NCBI GenBank assembly: GCA_024234935.1
Contig: JACKNI010000004.1
Location: 124,001 to 188,000 of the forward strand
Direction: 5' to 3'
Source: Chromatiales bacterium
GTDB taxonomy: Bacteria; Pseudomonadota; Gammaproteobacteria; Steroidobacterales; GCA-2729495
DNA length: 64,000 nt
The position numbers were made by a program, and so were the translations under genes. This document shows, one piece after another, positions 1 through 9,900 of the stretch. The notes below the pieces were generated by a model. That model saw only the letters and a list, made by a program, of their open reading frames with translations, ran no database searches and was not told the DNA's origin. Positions within the stretch are counted from its first letter, which is position 1; the number at the start of each line of letters is the position of its first letter.

Positions 1-1
1 G

Positions 2-1090
2 CGCTTTCTGCTCGCGACGCTGTCCCTGCTGCTGTTCAGTATCGCGACGCTATCAGTGGCGGCGTGGCGCCACGGCAGCAGCGTGCGCGCACGGCATCAG
101 GCGGAAGAGCTGCGCAGCAAGGCTGCCAAGCTGCAGAAGCAGACCGATCTGCTGCATACGATTACCGACAATATCGATGTGCTGACCGTGCTGATGAACC
201 GCGACCAGGAAGTGGTGTTTACCAACCAGGCCACGGCGAATGCGGCAAAAAACACGATAGCCGGCATGGTCGGCAGCCGGATCAGCGCGATATTCGGCAC
301 AAACATGGCAGCCGAGATCGCCGCGCTCAGCGACGAAGCGCGCCGGCGGCGTGTGCCGGTACAGCGCGTCATGCAGCTGCAGATCGATTCCACGCTGGGC
401 AGTTACCAGGCCAGCTTCATACCGGTCGAGCGGATCGGCGAGCGAAGGCAACTGGTCCTGCTGGTGCTGAGTGATGTCACCGACCTGCGTCTGGCCGAGC
501 AGCACCATGCAGACATGCTGCGCAGCCTGGTCAGCGCACTTTCCGATGCGGTGGATCTGCATGACCCGTACTCGGCCCATCACGCGAACCGCATGGCGGA
601 AGTGGCGCAGGCGGTTGCGCGCGAACTCGATCTGCCGACGGACGAACAGGAAACGCTGGGACTCGCGGCGACACTGGCCAATATCGGCAAGATCATGTTG
701 CCGGGCGACCTGCTCACCAAGACAGAACCGTTGACGGCAGCCGACCGCGAACTGCTGCAGAAACACGTCAATTACAGCCTGGAGCTGCTCAAGGGCCTGG
801 ACTTCGATGGGCCGGTGCTCGATGTCATCGCCCAGAAGCAGGAGCGTCTGGACGGCAGTGGCTATCCTCGGGGGCTGACCGAAGAAGAGATGAGCCTGTC
901 GGGGCGGATCCTCTCGGTCGCGAATGCCTTCGTCGCGCTGGTCAGTGCGCGTGCCTACCGGCAGGGGATGTCCATGGATGATGCGCTGGCCGAGCTGCTG
1001 CGCGGCGCTGGCACCCAGTTCGACCGCCGGGTGATCGCGGCGCTGTTCCACGTCGTCGAGAATCGCGGCGACTGGTCCAGCTGGTCCTGA
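2..1090 (+). CDS. Membrane-anchored PAS + degenerate HD-GYP domain protein (5' partial)
   Basis: The gene begins before the window; the frame is open from base 2 and a GTG at 56 is internal. The visible part (about 362 residues) starts with a membrane helix, then a short coiled coil (residues ~30-45), a PAS-like domain (~48-165) and an HD-GYP-like domain (~180-355). HD-GYP proteins normally hydrolyse c-di-GMP. Here the metal-binding signature is broken: the expected HDIGK reads ANIGK, and the residues before DGSGYP read QKQER rather than HHER. An early HSxR-like histidine pair (AHHANRMAEVAQ) and DGSGYP remain. I infer a sensor or scaffold with weak or no phosphodiesterase activity. Family assignment is fairly sure, activity is not. 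It ends six bases before a convergent TonB-receptor gene. Confidence 0.8.
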   Translation, partial: RFLLATLSLLLFSIATLSVAAWRHGSSVRARHQAEELRSKAAKLQKQTDLLHTITDNIDVLTVLMNRDQEVVFTNQATANAAKNTIAGMVGSRISAIFGTNMAAEIAALSDEARRRRVPVQRVMQLQIDSTLGSYQASFIPVERIGERRQLVLLVLSDVTDLRLAEQHHADMLRSLVSALSDAVDLHDPYSAHHANRMAEVAQAVARELDLPTDEQETLGLAATLANIGKIMLPGDLLTKTEPLTAADRELLQKHVNYSLELLKGLDFDGPVLDVIAQKQERLDGSGYPRGLTEEEMSLSGRILSVANAFVALVSARAYRQGMSMDDALAELLRGAGTQFDRRVIAALFHVVENRGDWSSWS

Positions 1091-1096
1091 ACGCGG

Positions 1097-3157
1097 CTAC
1101 GGTCCGCGCCGGTAACCGAGTTCCAGGAACAGTTCGCGGTCGTGGCCAGGAAAGTAGCGATACTCGCCAAACGCGTAGTCGGCGCGATCGGCGTATGCCG
1201 TGTCATTGAGATTGTTGATGCGGGCCGTTACCCGCCAGTTGGCGTTGACTGACCAGGCGGCGCGCAGGTTGAGCAGGTCGTGCCCGTCGTAACGCTGGTT
1301 TTCCTGTGCGGTCAGAAAATAGCGGCCCTGGTGCACCCATTCGAGTTCCGCGAGCCACGGTTCGGCTGACCAGCCGAGATGCAGGCTGCCCAATGTGCGC
1401 GGTGCCGTGTCGATGTCATTGCCTGAAACAATCGTTTCACCACCGGCGATCTGCTGGCTGAAAGCATAGGTCTGTTTTGCCCAGGTGGCGGCAAGACCGG
1501 CGTAGAGCCCGTTGTCGCTGCGCGCTTCGACTTCCAGTTCGACACCGAGGTGCCGGCTTTCGCCGTCGCTCACGTTGTAGCGATTTGAGTCCTGCAGGAT
1601 GTAGTGATTCTTGTGCATGGTGAATGTTGCCGCCGACAGGTTCAGATGCGCGGTCTGGTGATGCCAGCCGAGTTCCAGGCTGTCGATGGTTTCTGACTTC
1701 AGGTCGGCGACGTTCTGGCCCGCCTGCAGGCGATAGAGTTCTGCCGCCTGCGGTGCGCGAAAACCGCGGGCCAGTGTGAGGTAGAAGGAGTTTTCGGGGT
1801 CCAGACGGAACAGCAGGCCGAGATTCGGTGCGAGGGTTGTAAAGTTGTCGCTGCGGTCTGCCGGCCGGTTGTAGAGACAGGGCGGCGTGCATGCCGAGCC
1901 ATCGTCCCGCGTATTGCCGTCCGGCATCCGGTTGTCGTAGTCATAGCGCAGCCACTCGAAGCGCAAGCCGCCACGGAGTGTCCAGCGCGCAGCGATCGGC
2001 AGTTCGGCCTGTGCATAGGGTGCGGCGAGATACTGCCAGACGTCGTAGTCGTAGTGCCGGCCCTGCGGCCGGTTGCCGGCATCCGCACTGCCCTGGGTTT
2101 CCTCCAGGTAGCCGTCGGCGATTTCGGTATCGAAGCCGGCGGTGATCCTCGCCGGACCGAGCCTCGCAAAACGCAGCAGCGTGGCGCCGCCGCTGAGCTG
2201 TCCGTTCTTCTCCACGGGCTGGCCGGGCAGGAAGTGCTGCAGAAAATCCATTTCCGAACGGCGCAGGAAGCCGAGCACCTTCCAGCCATCGTCGGTACGG
2301 TTGCCATCCGGCTGCCAGCTGGCTTGCAGACGCTGGCTGTTCGCTTTCCGGTATGCATCCGGGTTGGTGTTGGTGTGGCGCAGTGTCGCGTCGCGGTAGG
2401 CATCCTCGCCGTAGATATATCCCGCGGTGTCCTGGTCCAGCACGGTACCGCTGAAGCCGAGTTCGAGTTGCCCGCCGCGCAGATCAGTGCCGTATTTCAT
2501 GAAGCCCTTGGCCTGGTTGTAGCCGGCCGAGTCGCGAAAGCCATCCGCGTGATCGTAGACCATGCCGCCGATCAGGCCATCGCCGTCGCCACTGCCATCG
2601 CCCCATATCAGCTTCCCGCGCATGAAGTTTTCCGAGCCGGCTTCGCCGCTGACATACAGGAGGTCCGGTCCCGGTTCGGGCAGCAGCACGTTGAGCGTGC
2701 CGTGCAGGGCGTTCGAGCCATACAGGGCTGAAGCCGGCCCGCGGATCACCTCGATGGCGCTCGCCAGTTCGGACACCATCTCGAAGGTTTCGTTGACATT
2801 GCAGAAGCCGGTGGGCCGGATCGCGAGACCGTCTTCGAGAAACAGGAAGCTGCCGCAGGAACCCGGTCCGGTGAGTGCCGGTGAGCGGATGGCAGTGATG
2901 CTTTCCTGACCATCGGCGCGCGTGATCCAGGTGCCGGGAATCTGCGCCGCGGATTCATATATATGGCTGGCGTTCAGCAGTTCGACCCGCGCGGTATCGA
3001 GGCGGGAGGTATTGCCGGCCAGATCGAGCGCGGTGACCGGGTAGCGGGTGGCGGTGACGAAGATTTCTTCGGGCAGCCCGCGATCAGCGGCCGATACAGT
3101 GCCGGCAATGAGCAAGGCGGCAAGACCGCTGGCCAGGCCAGGCCGGAGACAGGGCAT
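1097..3157 (-). CDS. TonB-dependent outer-membrane receptor
   Basis: 686 residues, a usual length for a TonB-dependent receptor. A signal peptide (residues ~1-23, ending VSAA) is followed by a TonB-box-like EEIFVTATR. The plug domain contains the typical IEVIRGPASALYGSNALHG segment (~135-155), and a long C-terminal barrel of alternating strands ends in an aromatic/basic tail. The plug has two cysteines about 19 residues apart (GSCGSF and GFCNVN) that could form a disulfide. Substrate is unknown: no siderophore, heme or cobalamin gene is nearby. It is the last gene of a minus-strand set with two small genes upstream (3170-3418 and 3455-3613). The start is ATG at 3157 with a poor Shine-Dalgarno, consistent with translational coupling to the gene ending 12 bases upstream. 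Confidence 0.93.
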   Translation of the reverse strand: MPCLRPGLASGLAALLIAGTVSAADRGLPEEIFVTATRYPVTALDLAGNTSRLDTARVELLNASHIYESAAQIPGTWITRADGQESITAIRSPALTGPGSCGSFLFLEDGLAIRPTGFCNVNETFEMVSELASAIEVIRGPASALYGSNALHGTLNVLLPEPGPDLLYVSGEAGSENFMRGKLIWGDGSGDGDGLIGGMVYDHADGFRDSAGYNQAKGFMKYGTDLRGGQLELGFSGTVLDQDTAGYIYGEDAYRDATLRHTNTNPDAYRKANSQRLQASWQPDGNRTDDGWKVLGFLRRSEMDFLQHFLPGQPVEKNGQLSGGATLLRFARLGPARITAGFDTEIADGYLEETQGSADAGNRPQGRHYDYDVWQYLAAPYAQAELPIAARWTLRGGLRFEWLRYDYDNRMPDGNTRDDGSACTPPCLYNRPADRSDNFTTLAPNLGLLFRLDPENSFYLTLARGFRAPQAAELYRLQAGQNVADLKSETIDSLELGWHHQTAHLNLSAATFTMHKNHYILQDSNRYNVSDGESRHLGVELEVEARSDNGLYAGLAATWAKQTYAFSQQIAGGETIVSGNDIDTAPRTLGSLHLGWSAEPWLAELEWVHQGRYFLTAQENQRYDGHDLLNLRAAWSVNANWRVTARINNLNDTAYADRADYAFGEYRYFPGHDRELFLELGYRRGP

Positions 3158-3169
3158 CGCCGGAGTACT

Positions 3170-3418
3170 TCAGCGCTGGATGGCTTCCAGGCGGATGCTC
3201 GGCGTATCGCCAATCCGGCTGAAAGGATGGCGCCGGGCCATCTCGCGCAGGGCCGCATCGCGTTCGGCCGCGGTCGCAAACCAGTGCTCGCGATGCCAGT
3301 CTGCACCGAGTACGTCGCGCAGCGGGTCAGCAGCGGGCAGACCGACGCGGACGCCGAATTTCATCTCGCTGTCGGGCAGTCGCGGTATGAGCAGATTGTG
3401 CTGATTGCTGATGTCCAT
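3170..3418 (-). CDS. Small conserved-looking protein upstream of the TonB receptor
   Basis: 82 residues, soluble, without signal peptide or membrane helix. The middle is rich in Trp/His (DWHREHWFATAAERDAALREM) and the tail reads RHPFSRIGDTPSIRLEAIQR. I do not recognise a named family. The gene lies 12 bases upstream of the TonB-receptor start, in the same orientation, which argues for one transcript and perhaps a cytoplasmic accessory role linked to the receptor's substrate. Start is ATG at 3418; no strong ribosome-binding site is visible. Confidence 0.6.
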   Translation of the reverse strand: MDISNQHNLLIPRLPDSEMKFGVRVGLPAADPLRDVLGADWHREHWFATAAERDAALREMARRHPFSRIGDTPSIRLEAIQR

Positions 3419-3454
3419 GCTGGAGGTCCGGTCCGGGTGCCGGGCGCATGGTCG

Positions 3455-3613
3455 CTAAAGCGTGCTGCTTTGTCCAGAATCCGCGCGGATCTGTGGCGGG
3501 GCAACCGAAGTGACAAAGGTCCAGGAGAAGCAGGCGGTTATCAGCGTTGCGAGGCCCGCGCAACAGAAGCCGCGCAGACCGGCGCTCACGAGGCGTTGCT
3601 GTCTGAGAGTCAT
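3455..3613 (-). CDS. Small single-span membrane protein
   Basis: 52 residues starting MTLRQQR, with one membrane helix (about residues 14-34) and a short periplasmic or cytoplasmic tail. The longer upstream reading in this frame (to 3706) is not needed: the ATG at 3613 has a clear AGGAG five bases upstream, which decides the start. It is the first of three co-oriented genes ending in the TonB receptor, with 36 bases to the next start. Function unknown; small inner-membrane helper proteins near TonB receptors are not rare, but nothing here shows a specific role. Confidence 0.55.
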   Translation of the reverse strand: MTLRQQRLVSAGLRGFCCAGLATLITACFSWTFVTSVAPPQIRADSGQSSTL

Positions 3614-3898
3614 ATGCACTCCTGGTTCGATTGTCAGGCGATCGGGCAGAGACACCTGGCCGGTCGTTTGTTCCCCGCTGGAGGACAGGTTCGGGCGGCA
3701 GCACACCCCGACCGGCCAGGCAATGGTGGAAATTCATGGCCACGTCTGGCGCATTGCCGAAATGCGTGGGGCACATTCCGGAATCCTGCCCGACCAGATG
3801 TCCACAACTTCCTGGCTGCAGATTCACAATGTCCCGGCCGGCGTTGCGAATCTGTCAGGCACTTGACACATCGCCGCAAATAGTCGGAAAAGGGTGTC

Positions 3899-4588
3899 AT
3901 GACCCTGACCGCACGCGCCGTATTGAAGGCCAACCTGCTGCTCGGCAATCTGCCCGAGTCGGCGATCGACAAGCTGGCTGCGCTCGCGATTCGGCGTTCG
4001 TACCGGGGCGGGACGCGGATCTTCGCCCAGGGCGAGCCCGGTGACTCGCTGCTGGGCCTGATCTCGGGGCAGGTGCGGATCAGTGCGAGTACACCTGGCG
4101 GCCAGGAGGTATTCCTCAATATCCTCGAGTCCGGTGACAGCTTCGGCGAGATCGCGGCGCTCGACGGCCATCCGCGCACGGCCAGCGCCGATGCACTGAC
4201 CGATACGGAGCTGTTTCTCATTCGCCGTGCCGATTTTCTGGCCCTGATCGAGAAGGAGCCGCAACTCGCGAGCCAGCTCCTGCAACTGCTGTGCAAGCGC
4301 CTGCGCTGGACCAGCGATCTCATTGAGGAGGCGGCATTCCTGTCGGTCCCCGCGCGTCTCGCACGCCGGCTGATGAAGCTGGCGGAGGAACACGGCAGCA
4401 GGGTCGATGGCCTCATGACGCTCCACATCTCCCAGGCGGAGCTGGCCGGCTTCATGAACGTCTCGCGGCAGGTCGTCAATCAGCACCTGCAGCAGTGGCG
4501 TCAGCGGGGATGGATCGACCTGGCTCGCGGCCGGGTGGTGATCCGTGATCCGGACGGACTGCGCGGCGTTCGCGATGAGCGCGACTGA
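3899..4588 (+). CDS. Crp/Fnr-family transcriptional regulator (first of two)
   Basis: 229 residues. An N-terminal cyclic-nucleotide-binding beta-roll (~15-130) carries a near-canonical phosphate-binding cassette, FGEIAALDGHPRTAS, keeping the Glu and the Arg that contact ribose and phosphate in CRP. A helix (~130-150) leads to a winged HTH (~160-220) with recognition segment AELAGFMNVSRQVVNQHL. There is no N-terminal cysteine cluster of the FNR type. It lies 9 bases upstream of a CHASE2 nucleotidyl cyclase, so this regulator may sense the cyclase product; that link is inference from position and the intact cassette. A paralogue sits at 10731-11438 and shares the SRQVVNQ.L..W..RGWI segment. A TTGACA at 3863-3868 could be a -35 element, but I find no convincing -10. 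Confidence 0.9.
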   Translation: MTLTARAVLKANLLLGNLPESAIDKLAALAIRRSYRGGTRIFAQGEPGDSLLGLISGQVRISASTPGGQEVFLNILESGDSFGEIAALDGHPRTASADALTDTELFLIRRADFLALIEKEPQLASQLLQLLCKRLRWTSDLIEEAAFLSVPARLARRLMKLAEEHGSRVDGLMTLHISQAELAGFMNVSRQVVNQHLQQWRQRGWIDLARGRVVIRDPDGLRGVRDERD

Positions 4589-4597
4589 GGTCATGCC

Positions 4598-6805
4598 ATG
4601 AAGGGCAGGGCACCGCAGTTTGCCTTGTTCGGCCTGCTTGCGACCGTGTTTGGCATGCTCGCCGGTGCCGTGCCCGCCGTGCTGCGCCTCGAGGAAAACC
4701 TCGGCCTGGGCAGCCTGTTCCTGATGCGCGGCCCGCGCGAGGCACCAGCCGAAGTGGTGGTGGTGGGCCTCGACAAGTTGTCCAGCGATGCTTTCGGCCT
4801 GCCGAACGAACCGGCCAAATGGCCACGCACCCTGCACGCGGAACTCGTTGAACGTCTGGCGGCTGCGGGCGCGGCCGTGATCGGCTTCGATGTGCTGTTC
4901 GATGATCCGGCCGAGCCGGCTGGCGATCTGCGTTTCGGTGAGGCGCTGAGCCAGGCCGGCAATGTAGTGCTGGTGGCCTTTCTGAAAAAAACCGCCGTCG
5001 GCGCGAGCCAGGATCGACAGATCGTGCTGACGGCGGAAAAGCTCATTCCTCCGGTCGCGCCACTTGCCGCGGGTGCGCTGGCGGTCGCGCCATTTACCTT
5101 GCCGGTCGTGCCGGTAAGAGTCAGCCAGTTCTGGACCTTCAAGGCCAGTGCCGGCAACCTCGCGACTTTCCCGACGACGGTTTTCCAGGCCTGGATGCTG
5201 CGCCAGCCCGGTGAGTGGTTCACGGATCTGCGCGCGGTCTGTCCGGCGCTGGAAGGATCGTGGCCAATCACGCCGGGCGAAGTGCTTGCCGGGAGACAGG
5301 TCGGCAGCTTTCTGCGGGAGGCGCGCAGCTGCCTGACCACTGATCCAGTGGCCGTGGCCAGACTGGATGCTGCCTGGCGCCAGCCACAACAGCCAGCGGT
5401 GCTGCGCTCGCTGCTGGAACTCTACGCGGGCGCCGATACCCGCTACCTCAACTACTACGGGCCGGCGCGCTCGGTGAGGACGATCCCGTATGTGCAGGCG
5501 CTGCGCGGGACTGGCGATGACCTGGCCGGCAAGATAGTTCTGGTCGGATTTTCAGACGAGTTTCAGCCGGAGCAGAAAGACGGCTTCTATTCCGTGTACT
5601 CCGATCACACCGGCCTCGACATCAGTGGCGTGGAAGTTGCAGCGACCGCCATTGCCAACATGGTGGACGGCACGGCGATAAAGCCGCTGTCCTTTCCCGC
5701 GGAACTGTTCGTGATCGGATTCTGGGGGCTGCTCGTCGGCGGCTTCTGCCGCGTGCTGACGCCGCCAGCCGCAATTGCCTTCAGCCTGTTCGCAGTGCCC
5801 ATGTATGGCGCCTGGGCATGGTGGGTGTTCACTGCCATGAACATCTGGCTGCCCCTGTTCGTGCCGCTGTTCGTGCAGCTGCCTGTCGCGCTGCTTCTCG
5901 GTCTGCTCGCGCAGTACCTGCAGACGCGCAGGCAGCGCGAGCGCGTGATGCTGGCGCTGGGCAGCTATCTGCCGAAGCGGGCGCTGGACCGGCTGATGGA
6001 GAACCTCGGCGACCTGCAGGCCAATGCCGAACTCCTGCACGGGACCTGCATGGCGACCGATGCCGAGCAGTACACGCGCCTTGCCGAGACGCTGGCGCCG
6101 GAAGAACTCGCGGCGCTGATGAACGCCTACTACGCAGCGATGTTCGCCGAAGTGGAGAAGTGCGGCGGGGTAGTGACCGATGTGGTCGGCGATTCCATGA
6201 TGGCGATCTGGGCGATGTCGAAGCCGGACAGCAAGACGCGGGCGCGTGCCTGCGTCGGCGCGCTCGCCGTGGCCGCAGCCGTAGAGCGCTTCAATGCCGT
6301 GCCGGGCCGTCCGCGGTTGCCCACGCGCATCGGCCTGCATACCGGGCCCATCCGTCTGGGCAACATCGGCGGCGCGGGCCATATGGAGTTTCGCGCGGTC
6401 GGTGACATCGTGAACACCGCCTCGCGCATCGAAAGTCTCAACAAGCCGCTTGGCACGCGGATTCTCGTCTCGGGCGAAACGCTGGCGGAAACAGAGGGGC
6501 TGCTGACTCGTGAACTCGGCACCTTCCTGCTGGCCGGCAAGTCGACGCCGCTGGTGATCCACGAACTGCTGGATACAAAAGCAGATCGCGATGGATTGGC
6601 TCGCGACTGGCACGCCCGTTTTGCAGCGGCGCTGTCGGCGTTCAGGGCGGCCCGCTGGCAGGTGGCGGCGGATGCCTTCGACAGTCTGCACCGCGAGCAA
6701 CCCGATGACGGGCCAGCGCGTTTTTATGCGCAGCTCTGCGCCCGGTATCTCGCGAGCGGACCGGACAGTTTCGAGCGCGGCGCTGTCAGGATGCCCGGAA
6801 AGTGA
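4598..6805 (+). CDS. CHASE2-domain class III nucleotidyl (adenylate-type) cyclase
   Basis: 735 residues. An N-terminal helix (~5-28) and an extracytoplasmic CHASE2 sensor (~30-360) precede three closely spaced helices (~365-450) and a cytoplasmic class III cyclase domain (~480-660). A helical tail of about 70 residues follows. Catalytic features seen: first metal Asp in MATDAEQYT, second in VVGDSMMAIW, and NTASRIE with the transition-state Asn/Arg. The adenine-specifying Lys normally found in GGxVxKxxGD is Asp here (GGVVTDVVGD), so base specificity is open, while the partner Asp in AVGDIVNTAS is present. Start ATG 4598 lies 9 bases after the Crp/Fnr gene. With the FecR-TPR-barrel gene downstream this forms a sensor-cyclase-regulator neighbourhood. 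Confidence 0.9.
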   Translation: MKGRAPQFALFGLLATVFGMLAGAVPAVLRLEENLGLGSLFLMRGPREAPAEVVVVGLDKLSSDAFGLPNEPAKWPRTLHAELVERLAAAGAAVIGFDVLFDDPAEPAGDLRFGEALSQAGNVVLVAFLKKTAVGASQDRQIVLTAEKLIPPVAPLAAGALAVAPFTLPVVPVRVSQFWTFKASAGNLATFPTTVFQAWMLRQPGEWFTDLRAVCPALEGSWPITPGEVLAGRQVGSFLREARSCLTTDPVAVARLDAAWRQPQQPAVLRSLLELYAGADTRYLNYYGPARSVRTIPYVQALRGTGDDLAGKIVLVGFSDEFQPEQKDGFYSVYSDHTGLDISGVEVAATAIANMVDGTAIKPLSFPAELFVIGFWGLLVGGFCRVLTPPAAIAFSLFAVPMYGAWAWWVFTAMNIWLPLFVPLFVQLPVALLLGLLAQYLQTRRQRERVMLALGSYLPKRALDRLMENLGDLQANAELLHGTCMATDAEQYTRLAETLAPEELAALMNAYYAAMFAEVEKCGGVVTDVVGDSMMAIWAMSKPDSKTRARACVGALAVAAAVERFNAVPGRPRLPTRIGLHTGPIRLGNIGGAGHMEFRAVGDIVNTASRIESLNKPLGTRILVSGETLAETEGLLTRELGTFLLAGKSTPLVIHELLDTKADRDGLARDWHARFAAALSAFRAARWQVAADAFDSLHREQPDDGPARFYAQLCARYLASGPDSFERGAVRMPGK

Positions 6806-6968
6806 GGTAACTGTTTAAAAAAAAGATACTGCGCGTTGCAGCTTGCGCCGGTAGCACATAGACTGGAACGGCACCGGAACGGAAGAGGGTCCCGGTGGCA
6901 AAGAACAAGAACCGGCGTCGTTCGTGGGGCGATCGACGTACCAAATTGCAACCTGTCGTGGGGGGGTC

Positions 6969-9900
6969 ATGGTACGTATCCGCGTGTCGCTGCTTGCTGT
7001 ACTCGTTCTGAGTGCAAGCGTTCTCGTCAATCCGGTCTGGGCGCAGACGGTCGCTTCGGGTTCACGGCAATGTGAGGCCTGGGTCGCCAGGCTGATATCC
7101 AGCCAGGGCAGTCTCAATCTGCGCCGATCGGGTCTTGCCCGCGTCTCACAGCCGGGCCTGAACGAGCCCTTGTGTGTCGGCGATGTACTTGAAGTCGGTC
7201 CCTTCAGTCGCGCCGCCCTCGAGCTGCCGGACCAGACCGTGGTCAGCGTGGACCAGGACACCATCGTCACCTTTGCCGCGCCGGCCGACGACAAGCGCAC
7301 CTGGCTGGATATCCTGCGGGGCGCGATACACGTCATCAGCCGCGACCCGCGGGCGCTGCGCGTCATCACGCCCTTCGCCAATGCCGGTATCGAGGGTACG
7401 GAGTTCTTTGTCGGCGTGGGCGGCGATGCCACCACCGTGATCGTCTACGAAGGCCGCGTGAAGGTGGAGAACAGCGCCGGTGCAGCGACTGCAGCTTCAG
7501 GCGAGAGCGTGCTGGCCCGCGCCGGGAGCGCGCCGGTACTTCAGCAGATCGTGCGACCCCGCGATGCGGTCGTGTGGACGCTCTACTACCCGCCGACAGG
7601 CACCGGACCCTTGCCGGATGCAGCTGCCGCGGAGCCTGCCGTGCCATCGGTGGACTTTTATGTCGGCCGCGCCGAGCAACGGCTCGCTGTCGGCCAGGTA
7701 TCTGCGGCCGAAGCCGATCTCACCAGCGCGCTCAGTCTTGCTCCCGGCAGCGCCGAGGTCCTGGCCAGGCAGTCGGTGATTGTGCTCACGCGCGATGACA
7801 CCGAAGCTGCCGCAAGACTTGCCGACCAGGCGGTAGCGGCTGCACCGGATTCCGCAGCTGCCCGACTCGCGCAGTCCTATGTGCGGCAGGCCCGCTTCGA
7901 CCTGCCGGGTGCCATCAGCGACCTGGAAGCGGGGGTGGCGGCGCATCCCGATAACGCGCTGCTGCGCGCACGACTCGCCGAACTCTGGCTGGCCTCCGGT
8001 GAATTCGGGCGCAGCGAAGCGGAAGCGAAGGCGGCACTGGCGGCTGATCCGCAGCTCTCGCTGGCCCATGCGGTGCTTGGCTTTGTGGAACTCAGCCACA
8101 TCCGGCCGGGTGCGGCCAGGGATTCTTTTGTCGAAGCCATTCGCCTGGAGCCCAATGCACCGCTGCCGCGTCTTGGGCTTGGACTGGCAAAAATTCGTGA
8201 TGGCGAGCTGGAGGCGGGACGGAAGGATATTGAAATCGCCGTGATTCTCGACCCGAACAACTCGCTGGTCAGGAGCTACATGGGCAAGGCTTACTTCGAC
8301 GAGAAGCGCGACAAGCTCGCGGCTTCGCAGTTCGATATTGCGAAAGGGCTTGATCCAAATGATCCGACGCCGTGGTTCTACGACGCTATTCGGAGGCAGA
8401 CCGTAAATGATCCCGTTGGGGCGATTTTGGGTGTCCAGAAGTCGGTTGAACTCAATGACAACCGGGCGGTTTACCGCTCACGCCTGGAGCTCGATCAGGA
8501 TCTGGCGGCGCGAAGCGCCGCACTCGGAAAGATTGAGCGCAACCTCGGCTTCGAGGAACTCGCGTTGCGGGAGGGTTGGCAGTCCATCGCGCTCGCTCCG
8601 GCTGACTACTCTGGTCATCGCCTGCTGGCAGATAACTACTCATTTCTGCCCCGTCACGAGATCGCTCGCGTTAACGAATTGCTCCAGTCCCAGATCCTCC
8701 AGCCACAGAACATGACGCCAATCCAGCCGCAACTGGCTGAGGCCAACCTTTTTGTCCTGGACAATGCAGGGCCAACTGCGATTGCCTTCAATGAATTCAA
8801 TCCACTCTTCAGTCGGGATCGCCTCGCAATCCAGGCTTCGGCTGTCGTTGGGAATCAGGGGACGTGGGGGGGCGATTCGGTTCTGTCTGGTATTGAAGGC
8901 CCTTGGTCATTCAGTGTTGGCGGCTTCCATTTCGAAACCGACGGCTTTCAGGAGAACAACGACCTCACGGTCGATACAGGGAATGCATTCGTCCAGTTCC
9001 AGCAGTCGGTCGATACCAGCTTTTTTATGGAGATCCGTTCGACCCATCGTGAGGAGGGCGATTTGGTCCTGCGCTTTGAGCCTGCAGACAATTCCAGTCT
9101 TCCCCGACAGGACGAGGACTCGAGCTCGGTAAAGCTGGGTGCTCGTCACAATTTCTCGAATCGTTCAACCCTTCTGGCGTTGTTCGCGTATCAGACTGCC
9201 TCGCCGTCGGACTTCAGCAGAACGTCAGACTATGTCTTTGGCATCGATTCGGACGCCTACGTCGGAGAGTTGCAGTGGCTTTACCGCGCGGACCGTTGGA
9301 GCCTGGTTACCGGTGCGCGGTACTACGGAGCCGACCAGACCAATGATCTGATGTTTGTGTACCCCATTCCGGATCCACCGTTCGAGGAGACATATTCTTC
9401 GACAACGACCACGCGTCCGGAAAACTTCAGTACCTATGCCTATCTCAGTGTTGAGCTGACGCCAACCCTGGTGGGCACCCTCGGCCTGGCCTCTGACAAC
9501 ATTTCTGGTAGCGTGTATGACAGGGATGAGATCAGCCCGAAGTTCGGTGCAATCTGGCGGCCCACCGCAGACACAACGGTTCGAGTTGGCGCATTCCAGA
9601 CCCTGAATTCGCCCATGCCAACCCGCGACGACATCCAGCCCTCGCTTGAGCCCACCGCGGTCGGCGGGTTCAATCAATTCTTTGCCGGCGTTGAGGCAGA
9701 GCGGGACCGCCGTTACGGTCTTGGCGTCGACCAGCGCTTTGGTGAATACCTGTTTGCCGGGGCAGAGGTCTCAAAACGCAAGATTGATCTTCCGATTGCG
9801 ATTCAGACTCCGCCGCCTGAGCCAGGTTTTTCGGTGGTCACGACTCGCGTGGATGAGTCCAATGCCCGCGCCTACCTGTACTGGATACCATCTCCAAATA

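Noticed and set aside
3824..5389. A 521-codon minus-strand open frame across the Crp/Fnr and CHASE2 genes
   Set aside because: Composition (Gln/His/Arg-rich) is typical of antisense frames; the plus-strand products are recognisable.
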